Shown here in pieces: positions 1 through 8,206 of a stretch of 64,000 nt of DNA. This DNA is from an uncultured Eubacteriales bacterium (GTDB taxonomy: Bacteria; Bacillota; Clostridia; Oscillospirales; CAG-272): assembly GCA_934474225.1 (NCBI GenBank), contig CAKSLU010000002.1, positions 1-64,000 on the forward strand. The letters are read 5' to 3'. The stretch's first letter is position 1. Each line of letters opens with the position of its first letter. Both the position numbers and the translations under genes were made by a program. The notes under the pieces were generated by a model. It searched no databases. It had not been told where the DNA came from and saw only the letters and a list, made by a program, of their open reading frames with translations.

Positions 1-117
1 ATGGTCAACGGTCTGCTTATCGGGCAGCTTCTTTTTGCTGCCGAAGCAGCCGGTAAGCGAACCGGTCGCCAGCAGCAATGCGCAGGCGCATGCAAGGATT
101 CTTGTAAATTTCTTCAT
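1..117 (-). CDS. Lipoprotein, N-terminal fragment (possible solute-binding protein)
   Basis: Only the first 39 codons are in the window; the gene runs off the left edge. The peptide starts MKKFTRILACACALLLATGS and continues into LTGCFGSKKK. This is a typical type II signal peptide with lipobox L-T-G-C, so the product should be lipidated and held on the outer face of the membrane. An AAAGGA ribosome-binding site lies about 7 bases before the ATG. It is the last visible gene of the operon that starts at 5234, 41 bases after the MacB-like gene. Because that operon encodes two sugar-type permeases, a solute-binding lipoprotein would fit, but the fragment is too short to show this. Confidence 0.75.
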   Translation of the reverse strand, partial: MKKFTRILACACALLLATGSLTGCFGSKKKLPDKQTVDH

Positions 118-158
118 TGTATCGTTTCCTTTCATCGTTGTCAAATCAGGATACCCGG

Positions 159-1193
159 TCAGACGATGGCGTGCAGTTTTTTCGCCGCGCGCCGCTCTTT
201 GCCCCGCTTCACAAGCGGGTGCAGCCAAATATAAAGCAGGATGCAGAGCAGCACCGCCGCGCCGATATAGCATACCGCCTCAAACACGAGAAGCATGGCG
301 CATTTTGTCTCCCGGATGCGCGAAATGTTCTCGTAATAGGGGTAGGTGTCGCCCTCGGCGACCGCCATCCGCGTCAGCGCCTTCACCTTGGTGTACAGGC
401 GGAGCGGCGTGTAGCGGTCGGTGTTCTCCACGACCTCGCTCTCGTCGTCGTAATAGCTCTTTGCGGCGTCGAGGAAGATGCTGCGCGCGCGCCCGGTGGT
501 CGTGCTCGGCAGCACCGCCTCCAGCGAAGTGAAGGTCAGCCGCGCGGAGAGCATCGCGGGGGAATTGTAAAGCAGGTACACGCGCGGCGTGTAGCCGTAA
601 TAGCCGCTGTAGGTGTCGCGCTCGGCGGGGACAACCGCCGTGACGGTGTACATCTGCCCGTTTACCGTGATGTCCAGCCCGCACACATCGACCGAGCCGA
701 ACAGGCGCGCCGCCGCGTACTCGTCAATGACGCAATAGCCTTGCCCGGTCTCACCCGCGTCCACGAAGCCGCCGGTGAGCGGCACCGTCCGGTGCAGCCC
801 GAACCAGTCGCCGAAATAGACGGTTGCCGTGGCATCGGTGGTGTTGATGGAGGTCATGCCGTCCGCCATAGTGGATTCGCGCGCCAGCGTAACTGTCGTT
901 TCGCCGCTGCCGACCAGCAGATAACTGCCGTTCGGCGCGATGCCGTCCGCGGTGAGCGACGCTTCCAGTGCGTTTTTCACCGCCATCATGGCATCCGGCG
1001 TGAGGTGTTTGTCTTCGGTCGGATAGAGCGAAAGCTGCACATACCGCGTCTCCGACGCGCCGCGGAAGACTTCGGCGGCGAAATCCCTGCGGTCGTCGCC
1101 GACGATGCCCCGCCGCGCCCCGCCGAGGCAGAGTGCGACGAGCGCAAGCCCGAGGACTATTGCGCCGAGGACGATGTAGCGTTTCTTCACCAT
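159..1193 (-). CDS. Membrane-anchored protein with MacB-like extracellular domain
   Basis: 344 aa. One transmembrane helix near residues 6-26, a long extracellular domain, and one C-terminal helix around residues 300-325 followed by a basic tail. The central part (for example CGLDITVNGQMYTVTAVVP) resembles the MacB periplasmic core domain found between helices 1 and 2 of MacB/FtsX-type permeases. The usual three C-terminal helices of those permeases are missing, as is any ATPase domain. It starts 8 bases after the HlyD-like gene with a clear AAGGAGG site, so the two are translationally close. A role as partner of the HlyD-like adaptor is inferred from order and domain type only. It could also be an unrelated surface sensor. 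Confidence 0.6.
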   Translation of the reverse strand: MVKKRYIVLGAIVLGLALVALCLGGARRGIVGDDRRDFAAEVFRGASETRYVQLSLYPTEDKHLTPDAMMAVKNALEASLTADGIAPNGSYLLVGSGETTVTLARESTMADGMTSINTTDATATVYFGDWFGLHRTVPLTGGFVDAGETGQGYCVIDEYAAARLFGSVDVCGLDITVNGQMYTVTAVVPAERDTYSGYYGYTPRVYLLYNSPAMLSARLTFTSLEAVLPSTTTGRARSIFLDAAKSYYDDESEVVENTDRYTPLRLYTKVKALTRMAVAEGDTYPYYENISRIRETKCAMLLVFEAVCYIGAAVLLCILLYIWLHPLVKRGKERRAAKKLHAIV

Positions 1194-1201
1194 AGTCCTC
1201 C

Positions 1202-3388
1202 TTATTTCTCCGTCATGCGAACCTGCATGCCGTCGGAGATCGGAATCTTCTTGCCATCCGAATCGGTCGCGCCGGTAATCACATAGTCGCCCCAGGAGAG
1301 CGATGCGTCAATCGCGCTGCGCGTTGCCTCGGAGGCAAGCACGGTGACATTCTTGCGCTGTGCATAGTAGCGGTTGCCGAGCGGCGAGGACTTGGAAGTG
1401 ACCACAAGGATGAACTTGCCGTCCGAGTCCTCCTGAATCGCGCTGTTCGGCACGATGCAGTCGTAGCTCGAGCCCTGCGAGCCGATGGTGACGGTGAGGG
1501 ATGTGCCGTCGGCGACATCGCCGTCCACCGTGAGGGTGACGATCTTGCTCTTGCCCGAGTTGTTCGGGTCATTCTTGATGGTCGAGACCGTGACGGTCGG
1601 CTTGTCGCCCCAGTAATAGTACTGCACTTCGCCGACAAGCCCCACGCGCAGGCGGGACGCCTGTGCGTTCGGCACGCTGCACTCCATCGTGTAGCCGTCC
1701 GAGGTGGCAATTTCGGCAACGGTGGTGCCTGCGGCAATCTCGTCGCCCGCCGTCATGCTCAACGTGCTGATGGTACCGCTGACGGTGGATTTGATCTCGG
1801 TGGAAACCGCCTTCTCGCGCAGTTTTTCAATCTCGCGCTGCTTCTGCGCGATCTTCGTGCGCTGAATCGAGAGGTTGAGTGCGGCGGTCTCATCGTCGAT
1901 GTCGCCGTTCGCCTCCGCGATGCGGATCTTGGTCTTATAGTCTTCGATGCTGCGGGTGAGCTCGGTCTGCTTCTTCTCTGCCGCGTCCAGCTCCTCCGCC
2001 ATGTTCTCCTTGGTAAAGTCGTCGCGCTCGGTTTCCAGCTCGGTCTTCTGCGCCGCCAGTTTCTTGTTTTCCTTCTGCATCTTGGCGATGTCTTTGTCCA
2101 TGAGCTTCTTCTCTTTTTCAAGCGCGTCGAAGTTTGCCTGATGCTCGTCGCAGCGCTCTTCGAGCAGTGCGCGCGACCAGCCGTCGTTCAGTTTATCCAG
2201 CGTCTCCTTTGCAGCCTTTTCCTGCGACCTCTTGGTCTCATAGTCGCTGCTGGCGTTCGCCGCCGTTTCGCTGGCGGACTTTGCCTCGTCCGCATATTTC
2301 TCGCTGAGTTTCGCCGCCGATTCCTGTTCGGCCTCGGCGTCGGCAAGCGTTTTCTCTGCCGTCGTGAGAGAGGCATTGGTGTCGGACAACTCGCGCCGCA
2401 CCTCCGCAAGACGGCTCTCCTTGGCGGCAAGTTCGGCGGTCTCTTCCGCCGTGCGATCTGCCTCCGGAATGGCTTCCAGTTCCGCGATGCGCGCCTTCAG
2501 CGCCCCACTCTCGTCCACGAGGTCGCTCTGCGTCTTCTTCAGGTCGTTCACGGCCTTCTGCGCCTTTTCCAGCAGCGCGTTTGCCGCATTCAGATCCTTG
2601 AGGGCGGACTCGCTGAGCAGCGCCGCCGTGTTTGCCGCGTTATCCGCGGCGTTATAGCGGCTCTGCGCGCGCTTGGTCGCCTTTTCCGCCGCCTTGACCT
2701 CATCCTCCGCATCCTTGATCGCCTTGCCCAGTTTTTCCAGCGACATCTGCGCGTCATGCAGATTTGAATACTGCTTCTTCAGGTCGTCGATGATCTCCTG
2801 TTCGGCGTTCATCTCCTCCTGCTTGGCATCCGCCTCGTCGGTGCGCGCCTCAATGGCGTTCTCATACGCCTTGATCTGCGTCTCGATCGCCTTGATCTGA
2901 TTTTCGTATTCCTGCTTCTTCGCGTCGTAAGTCGGGTACTCTTTGAGATATGTATTCAGCTCGGCGAGCTCCTTTTGGGCATCCGCCAGCTGATAGCGCA
3001 TCGAGACGAGCGAATCCTCGGTCTCCAGCTGCAGCTTCTTGTATTCGATCTGCAGCTGCTTGAGCTCAATTTCCAGATTGTCAATTTCGGCGCTCTCGCC
3101 CGCCACCAGCGTGGCAAGCACCGTGCCGGGGGAGACCGTGTCGCCGCGGCGCACCAGCACCTCGTCAATCTTGCGCGCATACTCAAGCGTAATCTGCTTT
3201 ACAGAGTTTGCGTTGACCGTGCCGGTCAGCTTCACCTGCGTGGTGATGGTGCCGCTCTCGGAATTGGAGACGGCAACCTCGGGCAGGGAGCGGTTCATAA
3301 AGGTGTTTGAGAAAAGGGTGAAAATCAGAATCAGCACAAGAAAGATGATGATGAGATTCTTGATAAAACCCCGCTTGTTCGTTTCCAT
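1202..3388 (-). CDS. HlyD/MacA-family adaptor with very long coiled coil
   Basis: 728 aa, much longer than the usual 350-450 aa for this family. N-terminal transmembrane helix at about residues 10-30, then a half lipoyl-like hairpin (about 45-95). An uninterrupted charged, Ala/Glu/Lys-rich coiled coil follows, from about 95 to 520. The second lipoyl half (KSTVSGTISTLSMTAGDEI) and a beta-barrel region come last. This order is that of membrane-fusion proteins, which link an inner-membrane transporter to the outside. The start has AGGAG 7 bases before the ATG. It is co-directional with, and close to, the upstream permease (32 bases) and the downstream MacB-like gene (8 bases). No ATPase or RND pump is encoded beside it, so its transport partner is uncertain. 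Confidence 0.85.
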   Translation of the reverse strand: METNKRGFIKNLIIIFLVLILIFTLFSNTFMNRSLPEVAVSNSESGTITTQVKLTGTVNANSVKQITLEYARKIDEVLVRRGDTVSPGTVLATLVAGESAEIDNLEIELKQLQIEYKKLQLETEDSLVSMRYQLADAQKELAELNTYLKEYPTYDAKKQEYENQIKAIETQIKAYENAIEARTDEADAKQEEMNAEQEIIDDLKKQYSNLHDAQMSLEKLGKAIKDAEDEVKAAEKATKRAQSRYNAADNAANTAALLSESALKDLNAANALLEKAQKAVNDLKKTQSDLVDESGALKARIAELEAIPEADRTAEETAELAAKESRLAEVRRELSDTNASLTTAEKTLADAEAEQESAAKLSEKYADEAKSASETAANASSDYETKRSQEKAAKETLDKLNDGWSRALLEERCDEHQANFDALEKEKKLMDKDIAKMQKENKKLAAQKTELETERDDFTKENMAEELDAAEKKQTELTRSIEDYKTKIRIAEANGDIDDETAALNLSIQRTKIAQKQREIEKLREKAVSTEIKSTVSGTISTLSMTAGDEIAAGTTVAEIATSDGYTMECSVPNAQASRLRVGLVGEVQYYYWGDKPTVTVSTIKNDPNNSGKSKIVTLTVDGDVADGTSLTVTIGSQGSSYDCIVPNSAIQEDSDGKFILVVTSKSSPLGNRYYAQRKNVTVLASEATRSAIDASLSWGDYVITGATDSDGKKIPISDGMQVRMTEK

Positions 3389-3420
3389 ATGATTTCTCCT
3401 GTTTTGACGAAATGTTGGCT

Positions 3421-4332
3421 TTAACCCTTGACGCCGCCGGCGTAAGCCACGCCCTCGACGATGTAATCTTCACTGTATAGGAAGGTGAGCAGCGGTATGA
3501 TCATGTAGATGCTTGCCACCGCAAAGGCAAGCGCCGCGTCGCCCGAGTTGATCTCCGAGAGGAAGACCGAGAGCGGGTGCATATCCGAGGTTTTAAGCAG
3601 CACGAGCGGCTGCTCGACCATGTTCCAGTAGTCGATGAAGACGAGGATGGCGACCGAATAGATAATGCCCTTGGACATCGGCACGCAGATTTTGCAGAAG
3701 ACCTGCACCTCGCCCGCGCCGTCCAGTTTCGCCGCCTCGATCATCGCATTCGGAATGCGGCGCATGAATTTGGTCAGGATAAAGACCGCAAAGGGGGAGA
3801 AAATGCCGGGCAGAATAATCGCCCACCGCGTGTCATAGATGTTCAGCCACTCCGCAACCAGGCGGTTGGGCACCAGCGTGACCTGATAGGGCATCAGCAT
3901 CAGAATGACATAGGCAAAAAAGATGAGGCTGCGAATCTTGCCCTCAAAGCGGGCAAAACCGTAGGCGGCAAGCAGTGCAACCGCAATCTGCCCCACCACG
4001 ATAGGCACGGTCAGAATCACCGAGTTCCAGAACTTGATGAGATACTGCGGGTTTTTGATGAGCACATTGGCATACTGGTCAAAGGTGACCATATCGGGAA
4101 TCAGCTTGAGGTTGGTCCTAGTCGAAACGAAGACCTTGGCGTCACCCGACACGCTCGAGAAAATCTGCCCGTAGTTTGCGGCAATCTCGCTCTTGGACAT
4201 GAGCGAGTTTGTGAAGGTCAGCACCGTCGGCATGACAAAGACGATGGAAATGACGAGGAAGAAGATAAAGATGAGCGCCGTTGCCGTGGCTTTCCGCGCG
4301 GCGGCAAACTTTTTCACGAATTTTGCATTCAT
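3421..4332 (-). CDS. Carbohydrate ABC transporter permease (MalG/UgpE type)
   Basis: 303 aa integral membrane protein with about six transmembrane helices; the first is at residues 15-38. The cytoplasmic EAA loop that contacts the ATPase is visible as MIEAAKLDGAGEVQVF at about residues 195-210. This is the second permease of a CUT1-type importer. Its start codon overlaps the stop of the first permease by four bases (ATGA), indicating translational coupling. The operon has no ATPase; CUT1 importers in Firmicutes commonly borrow a shared MsmX-type ATPase encoded elsewhere, which is the likely explanation. Substrate is not predictable from the sequence. Confidence 0.9.
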   Translation of the reverse strand: MNAKFVKKFAAARKATATALIFIFFLVISIVFVMPTVLTFTNSLMSKSEIAANYGQIFSSVSGDAKVFVSTRTNLKLIPDMVTFDQYANVLIKNPQYLIKFWNSVILTVPIVVGQIAVALLAAYGFARFEGKIRSLIFFAYVILMLMPYQVTLVPNRLVAEWLNIYDTRWAIILPGIFSPFAVFILTKFMRRIPNAMIEAAKLDGAGEVQVFCKICVPMSKGIIYSVAILVFIDYWNMVEQPLVLLKTSDMHPLSVFLSEINSGDAALAFAVASIYMIIPLLTFLYSEDYIVEGVAYAGGVKG

Positions 4333-5234
4333 GCCTCAATATCCCTCCCCAGCTTGTCGTCGATGATGAAGAGCGCGCCAATCAGCACAATCATCACCGC
4401 GCACATGATAATCGCGGCGGCGGACAGCTTCTGATAGTCCAGCGACTCAAAGGTATTGTTCATGAAGTGCTGCAGCATATACAGCCGCTCGTAGGGGTAG
4501 CGCCCGGTCATGAGATAGACCTCGCGGAAAATCTTGAACGAGCTGATGAGCGACAGAATCGTCACAAACAGGACGGTGGAGGATATGTAGGGCAGCTTGA
4601 TTTTGAAGAAGACGCGCACGGGTCCCGCGCCGTCCAGCATGCACGCCTCGGTGATGTCGCCGGGGATGGCGGCAAGCGCCGACATGAACAGAATCATGTT
4701 GTAGCCGATGTTCTTCCAAAGGAAGAGCAGCACGATGATGATCAGGCAGTAGTCCGACTTGAAAAAGTCGATTTTGTCCACGCCGAAGCGTTCAAGGAAG
4801 GCGTTGACCGTGCCGTTGTAGTGGAACAGCACCTGCCAGATGAGCACGACCGAGGCGGTGGGCACCATCAGCGGGCTGATCAGCACCGTCTTGAAGAGCG
4901 AACCGAGCGGCAGCTTGCGCATCAGCATCAGCGCAAAGAGGAGCGGCAGCACCACCGCCAGCGGCACTGCCACCGCGGCAAACACTGCCGTGTTCTTCGC
5001 CGCCGTGCGGAACGCCGCGTTGCCGAAGAGGTTGGCGAAGTTCTGCAGGCCGACAAACTCGCGGCTGATGGGGTTGTCAATCAGCGCATAGTAGCCGACA
5101 ACGAAAAACGGCAATATGAAAAATATTGCCGCGCCGATAAATGAGGGAGCGATAAAAAAGGAAGTTTTGAAGCGGTCGATGCGCTCGCGCTTGTCATGCC
5201 GGATCTTCTCCGGTTTCGCCTTTTTCTGCTTCAT
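4329..5234 (-). CDS. Sugar ABC transporter permease (MalF/UgpA type)
   Basis: 301 aa with about six transmembrane helices. It has a basic cytoplasmic N-terminus (KKAKPEKIRHDKRERIDRFK) and the EAA motif DITEACMLDGAGPVRVFF at about residue 195-212. It forms the heterodimeric membrane core together with the next gene. It is the first gene of the operon: an AAGGAGG site precedes the ATG, and a housekeeping promoter with operator lies 80-110 bases upstream. Binding-protein-dependent sugar uptake is the family role. The unusual part is the downstream cargo (HlyD-like and MacB-like genes), which is not part of a standard importer operon. Confidence 0.9.
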   Translation of the reverse strand: MKQKKAKPEKIRHDKRERIDRFKTSFFIAPSFIGAAIFFILPFFVVGYYALIDNPISREFVGLQNFANLFGNAAFRTAAKNTAVFAAVAVPLAVVLPLLFALMLMRKLPLGSLFKTVLISPLMVPTASVVLIWQVLFHYNGTVNAFLERFGVDKIDFFKSDYCLIIIVLLFLWKNIGYNMILFMSALAAIPGDITEACMLDGAGPVRVFFKIKLPYISSTVLFVTILSLISSFKIFREVYLMTGRYPYERLYMLQHFMNNTFESLDYQKLSAAAIIMCAVMIVLIGALFIIDDKLGRDIEA

Positions 5235-5290
5235 CGTGCCGCCTCCTTTTCGTCAATTTGTCTGAACATAAGTTTTTGATTCCGTGTATA

Positions 5291-5315
5291 ACTGTACTAT
5301 TTTTAGCAGTACAGT
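5291..5315. promoter_or_regulatory. Inverted-repeat operator of the permease operon
   Basis: Perfect 8-bp inverted repeat ACTGTACT / AGTACAGT separated by nine A/T-rich bases. It lies directly downstream of the -10 box, covering the expected transcription start, a position typical for a repressor site. The cognate regulator is not in the window. Confidence 0.65.
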
Positions 5316-5316
5316 C

Positions 5317-5345
5317 ATTATACCGCATGCCATGCGTAAAGTCAA
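5317..5345 (-). promoter_or_regulatory. Housekeeping promoter of the permease/HlyD operon
   Basis: On the minus strand, TTGACT (5340-5345), a 17-base spacer and a perfect TATAAT (5317-5322). It sits about 83 bases upstream of the first permease. Confidence 0.8.
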
Positions 5346-5446
5346 TACAGTGCGGGGAATATTAAGCAAAAATTAAACCCGCCCGCGGTGCTGTTTTCGT
5401 ATGCACCCTTTAGTCGCAGGCGGCGCGTTTTTTCCTCATGAAAAAA

Positions 5447-5478
5447 CGCATACCCGCAAAAAAAATTTGCGGGTATGT
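5447..5478 (-). terminator. Intrinsic terminator downstream of the thioesterase gene
   Basis: Twelve-bp stem (5449-5460 with 5466-5477), five-base loop, followed on the minus strand by CGTTTTTTC. It lies beyond the palindromic repeat that follows the thioesterase gene. The rest of the 5235-5648 gap holds only the operon promoter/operator, this terminator and the repeat. Confidence 0.75.
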
Positions 5479-5494
5479 GGGGAAAATCATTTTA

Positions 5495-5605
5495 GGCTCC
5501 CCTGTGTAAGGGGAGCTGTCACCGATAGGTGACTGAGGGGTTGTTCCGTTACTATGTAACAATCCCTCCGGCGCTTTGCGCCACCTCCCTTTACACAAGG
5601 GAGGC
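5495..5605. repeat. Palindromic repeat element, copy A
   Basis: About 110 bp with imperfect inverted ends (GGCTCCCCTGTGTAAGGGG at the left; CTCCCTTTACACAAGGGAG at the right) and an inner segment GGTGACTGAGGGGTTGTT. Very similar copies occur at 21994-22104 and, as a diverged variant, at 21818-21926. It has no coding potential. Such short structured repeats are common between genes in Oscillospiraceae-like genomes (recalled, not searched). Confidence 0.8.
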
Positions 5606-5648
5606 GAAGATAGAGCGGCAGGAGGCAGACGATGCCCGACTTGCCCTT

Positions 5649-6377
5649 TCACTTCTCCAAATCTACAAAGCCGAGCACGGCTTCGCAGCAGAGTTTGCCG
5701 TCCGCGCGCTGCATCTTGAAGAAATACCGCCCGCCGACCTCGGCGCGCAGAATGGTGAGGACTTCGCCGAGCGGCGCCTCGGTGACAAAGCTGACATTGG
5801 CAGTGTGCAGCGTCTTGTGCGCGATGTCGGGCACAAAATCGCACAGCCAGTTTAAGTACTTCGTGTTGTTGAGGTGCCCGTTGCGGTCGGCATCGCTGAA
5901 ATAGACCTCGCGCGCCGCCGCCGTCTCAAACGCCTCGACGGGCGGGAACGGCTCGCGCGCGGGAATGCCGACATCAATCGGCGGCTCGGTCTCGCCGCCG
6001 ATGGGCTCGGTCTCGCCGATGCGGACGAGCTTATGTTCGCGAAAGTTGAGCAGTGCCCAGGAAGTGTACGCCTCGGCAACGCATTCGTCGCCGGCAAACA
6101 TCCGATAGCAGCGGTTGTGCGACACGCCGCGGCTTGCCGTCGGGAAGGTGCGCGCGTCCGCGACCTCGCCCTCGCAGAGCGGTCGGTCGATGCGCAGCAG
6201 CAGGCGGCTGATGACATACGCCATCCCCCGCGCGCGCAAATCGTCGTTGGACGGCGGGAACGCCGCCATCTGACGCGAACCTGCGTCCTCCATCTTGGCA
6301 AGCAGCACGGACGGGCGCAAATACCCGTTCAAATCCACATCCTGCCCGAAAACATTGGTCTTGTCGGAATAACTCAT
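5649..6377 (-). CDS. Acyl-ACP thioesterase
   Basis: 242 aa, the usual size for bacterial acyl-ACP thioesterases. It consists of two tandem hot-dog folds. The second carries the signature DADRNGHLNNTKYLNW (about residues 157-172), whose Asp/Asn/His residues correspond to the catalytic network in FatA/FatB-like enzymes. The enzyme hydrolyses acyl-ACP and releases free fatty acids in the cytoplasm. The start is supported by AAGGAAAG seven bases upstream. It is monocistronic: its own promoter lies just upstream and a terminator is found about 170 bases downstream. The exact chain-length preference cannot be read from the sequence. Confidence 0.88.
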   Translation of the reverse strand: MSYSDKTNVFGQDVDLNGYLRPSVLLAKMEDAGSRQMAAFPPSNDDLRARGMAYVISRLLLRIDRPLCEGEVADARTFPTASRGVSHNRCYRMFAGDECVAEAYTSWALLNFREHKLVRIGETEPIGGETEPPIDVGIPAREPFPPVEAFETAAAREVYFSDADRNGHLNNTKYLNWLCDFVPDIAHKTLHTANVSFVTEAPLGEVLTILRAEVGGRYFFKMQRADGKLCCEAVLGFVDLEK

Positions 6378-6389
6378 GATTCTTTCCTT

Positions 6390-6418
6390 ATATTATGATA
6401 TCACGGAAATTTAAGCAA
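6390..6418 (-). promoter_or_regulatory. Promoter of the thioesterase gene
   Basis: Minus strand TTGCTT (6413-6418), 17-base spacer, TAATAT (6390-6395), 13-40 bases before the start codon. Confidence 0.55.
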
Positions 6419-6424
6419 ATAAAA

Positions 6425-6542
6425 ACGGCGCTTATCATTTTCGCGAGACGAGGCGCACCCGAAGCGGCGGACGACGGTGACCTGTCGGTCATCGAGTTCG
6501 CCGCCGAGGAGCAACGACGTATCGCGGAAATTTAAGCGCCGT
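6425..6542. repeat. MITE-like element with terminal inverted repeats
   Basis: About 118 bp between the aldolase and thioesterase genes. The outer ten bases (ACGGCGCTTA and TAAGCGCCGT) are perfect inverted repeats, and the match continues imperfectly inward through ATTTTCGCGA / TCGCGGAAAT. The interior is GC-rich and non-coding. The thioesterase promoter spacer contains a direct repeat of the right end (CGGAAATTTAAGC at 6404 and 6525), suggesting insertion or local duplication. Confidence 0.6.
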
Positions 6543-6547
6543 AAGTC

Positions 6548-7513
6548 TTACAGGGTGTGCGCAGAGCCAAGCACATGCTCAATCTTGTGCGCGACCATCT
6601 TGCGGACTTCGTCGCGTGCAACACTGAGGTAGGTTCTGGGGTCGAACACATCCGGCTTCTCGGAGAAGACGCGGCGGATGCCTGCCGTCATCGCGAGACG
6701 GATGTCGGAGTCGATGTTGATCTTGCAGACCGCCATCTTGGCTGCCTGACGGAGCTCTTCCTCGGGAATGCCGATTGCATCCGGCAGCTTGCCGCCGAGG
6801 GCGTTGATTTCCTTGACATATTCCTGCGGAACCGAAGATGCGCCGTGGAGCACGATCGGGAAACCGGGCAAACGCTTGCCGACCTCTTCGAGAATGTCAA
6901 AGCGGAGCGGAGGGGGCACAAGAATGCCGTCCGCATTGCGGGTGCACTGTGCGGGGGTGAACTTGTATGCGCCGTGGCTGGTGCCGATGGCGATGGCGAG
7001 CGAGTCAACGCCGGTCTTCTCGACGAACTCCTCAACCTCTTCGGGGCGGGTGTAGGACGAATCCGCAGCCGAAACCTTGACGTCATCCTCAACGCCTGCC
7101 AGTCTGCCCAGCTCGCCTTCAACGACGACGCCGTGCGCATGCGCGTACTCAACGACCTTGCGGGTCAGCGCGATGTTGTCCTCAAAGGTGTGATGCGAAC
7201 CGTCGATCATGACCGAGGAGAAACCGCCGTCGATGCAGGTCTTGCAGATCTCGAAGTCTGCGCCGTGGTCGAGGTGGAGCGCGAGGTCAATACCGGTATC
7301 CTTGATCGCAGCCTGTGCCAGTGCAACGAGGTACTCATGCTTTGCATACTTTCTTGCGCCTGCGGAAACCTGCAGGATAACGGGGGAGCGCAGCTCTTCC
7401 GCCGCCTCGGTGATCGCCTGGATGATCTCCATGTTGTTGATGTTGAATGCGCCGATGGCGTAACCGCCCTCGTAAGCCTTCTTGAACATCTCTTTGGTTG
7501 TTACAAGTGCCAT
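6548..7513 (-). CDS. fba: Class II fructose-1,6-bisphosphate aldolase
   Basis: 321 aa. Catalyses reversible cleavage of fructose 1,6-bisphosphate to dihydroxyacetone phosphate and glyceraldehyde 3-phosphate in glycolysis and gluconeogenesis. The metal-dependent class is shown by HLDHGADFEICKTCIDGG (about residues 80-97, with zinc-ligand His), by the second conserved stretch IDGSHHTFEDN, and by the late motifs LHGASSV and CKINIDSDIR. Length matches the Firmicutes FbaA type. The start ATG has an AAGGAGA site. It appears to be transcribed alone from the promoter at 7557-7585. Confidence 0.96.
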   Translation of the reverse strand: MALVTTKEMFKKAYEGGYAIGAFNINNMEIIQAITEAAEELRSPVILQVSAGARKYAKHEYLVALAQAAIKDTGIDLALHLDHGADFEICKTCIDGGFSSVMIDGSHHTFEDNIALTRKVVEYAHAHGVVVEGELGRLAGVEDDVKVSAADSSYTRPEEVEEFVEKTGVDSLAIAIGTSHGAYKFTPAQCTRNADGILVPPPLRFDILEEVGKRLPGFPIVLHGASSVPQEYVKEINALGGKLPDAIGIPEEELRQAAKMAVCKINIDSDIRLAMTAGIRRVFSEKPDVFDPRTYLSVARDEVRKMVAHKIEHVLGSAHTL

Positions 7514-7556
7514 TTTTCTTCTCCTTTAACTGATAATTTGTTAAATCCTTAGCATT

Positions 7557-7585
7557 ATTCTACCGCAAGATGAAGAAAAATGCAA
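7557..7585 (-). promoter_or_regulatory. Promoter of fba
   Basis: Minus strand TTGCAT (7580-7585), 17-base spacer, TAGAAT (7557-7562), about 44 bases before the start codon. Confidence 0.65.
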
Positions 7586-7626
7586 TACATTTGTCTTATA
7601 AATATTCGCCGACATTTTATACTTTT

Positions 7627-7983
7627 TTACACAGCACCGCCGCCAAGCCCGAAGCTGATGGAGATGGCGTTGTTGACATCCTGCATCACGGTATCGTCGA
7701 GATGCCCCATCTTCTCCCGCAGCCGCCGCTTGTCGATGGTGCGAATCTGCTCCAGCAGAATCACCGAATCGCGCGCCAGCCCCACTTTGTCCGCATAGAT
7801 GTCGATATGCGTGGGCAGGTGCGTCTTGCTCATTTTGCTGGTGATGGCCGCCGCTATGACCGTCGGGCTGTATTTGTTGCCGACATCGTTCTGCACGATA
7901 AGTACCGGTCTGAGCCCTCCCTGCTCGGAGCCGACCACCGGACTGAGGTCGGCGTAGAAAATATCGCCGCGCCGCACGCTCAC
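7627..7983 (-). CDS. MazF/EndoA-type endoribonuclease toxin
   Basis: 118 aa from the GTG at 7983, matching the usual 110-120 aa. The PemK/MazF fold signature is clear: [20 protein letters not shown] (residues about 4-23), [19 protein letters not shown], then a conserved LPTHIDI strand and the C-terminal REKMGHLDD. The family cuts mRNA at short motifs and is normally restrained by a small antitoxin. No antitoxin gene is visible upstream. The GTG is chosen because GGAAAGGA lies about seven bases before it and homologues begin just before R-R-G-D; an in-frame extension to 8139 has no family similarity. Confidence 0.9.
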   Translation of the reverse strand: MSVRRGDIFYADLSPVVGSEQGGLRPVLIVQNDVGNKYSPTVIAAAITSKMSKTHLPTHIDIYADKVGLARDSVILLEQIRTIDKRRLREKMGHLDDTVMQDVNNAISISFGLGGGAV

Positions 7984-8168
7984 AGAATCATATCCTTTCC
8001 GTTTTGGATTTCGCCGCATCCGCGGCAAGCTTATTTTTCCCTGCCGCAGGGGGGCGTTAAACACGCCGCGCGCATTTTTGTCCGGTAAATTGTGACACGC
8101 GCACGGTTCCGCTTTCAGTATATGCAAAAGGGCGGGCACGCGCGCGGTTCACCTTTTCGCGCACGGCG

Positions 8169-8176
8169 CATATACT
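8169..8176 (+). promoter_or_regulatory. Possible sporulation sigma-E type -10 element
   Basis: CATATACT, close to the B. subtilis sigma-E -10 consensus, 31 bases before the small membrane-protein gene that leads the spoVM pair. spoVM is known to be sigma-E controlled in B. subtilis. No convincing -35 is visible. The same 11-base word (GCATATACTGA) occurs inverted at 8115-8125. Confidence 0.4.
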
Positions 8177-8206
8177 GAGCGTAGACGGGAGAAAAGGGGG
8201 AGTATC

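Noticed and set aside
7984..8139. N-terminal 52-codon extension of the MazF-type toxin
   Set aside because: No similarity to the family and a clear ribosome-binding site precedes the GTG at 7983.
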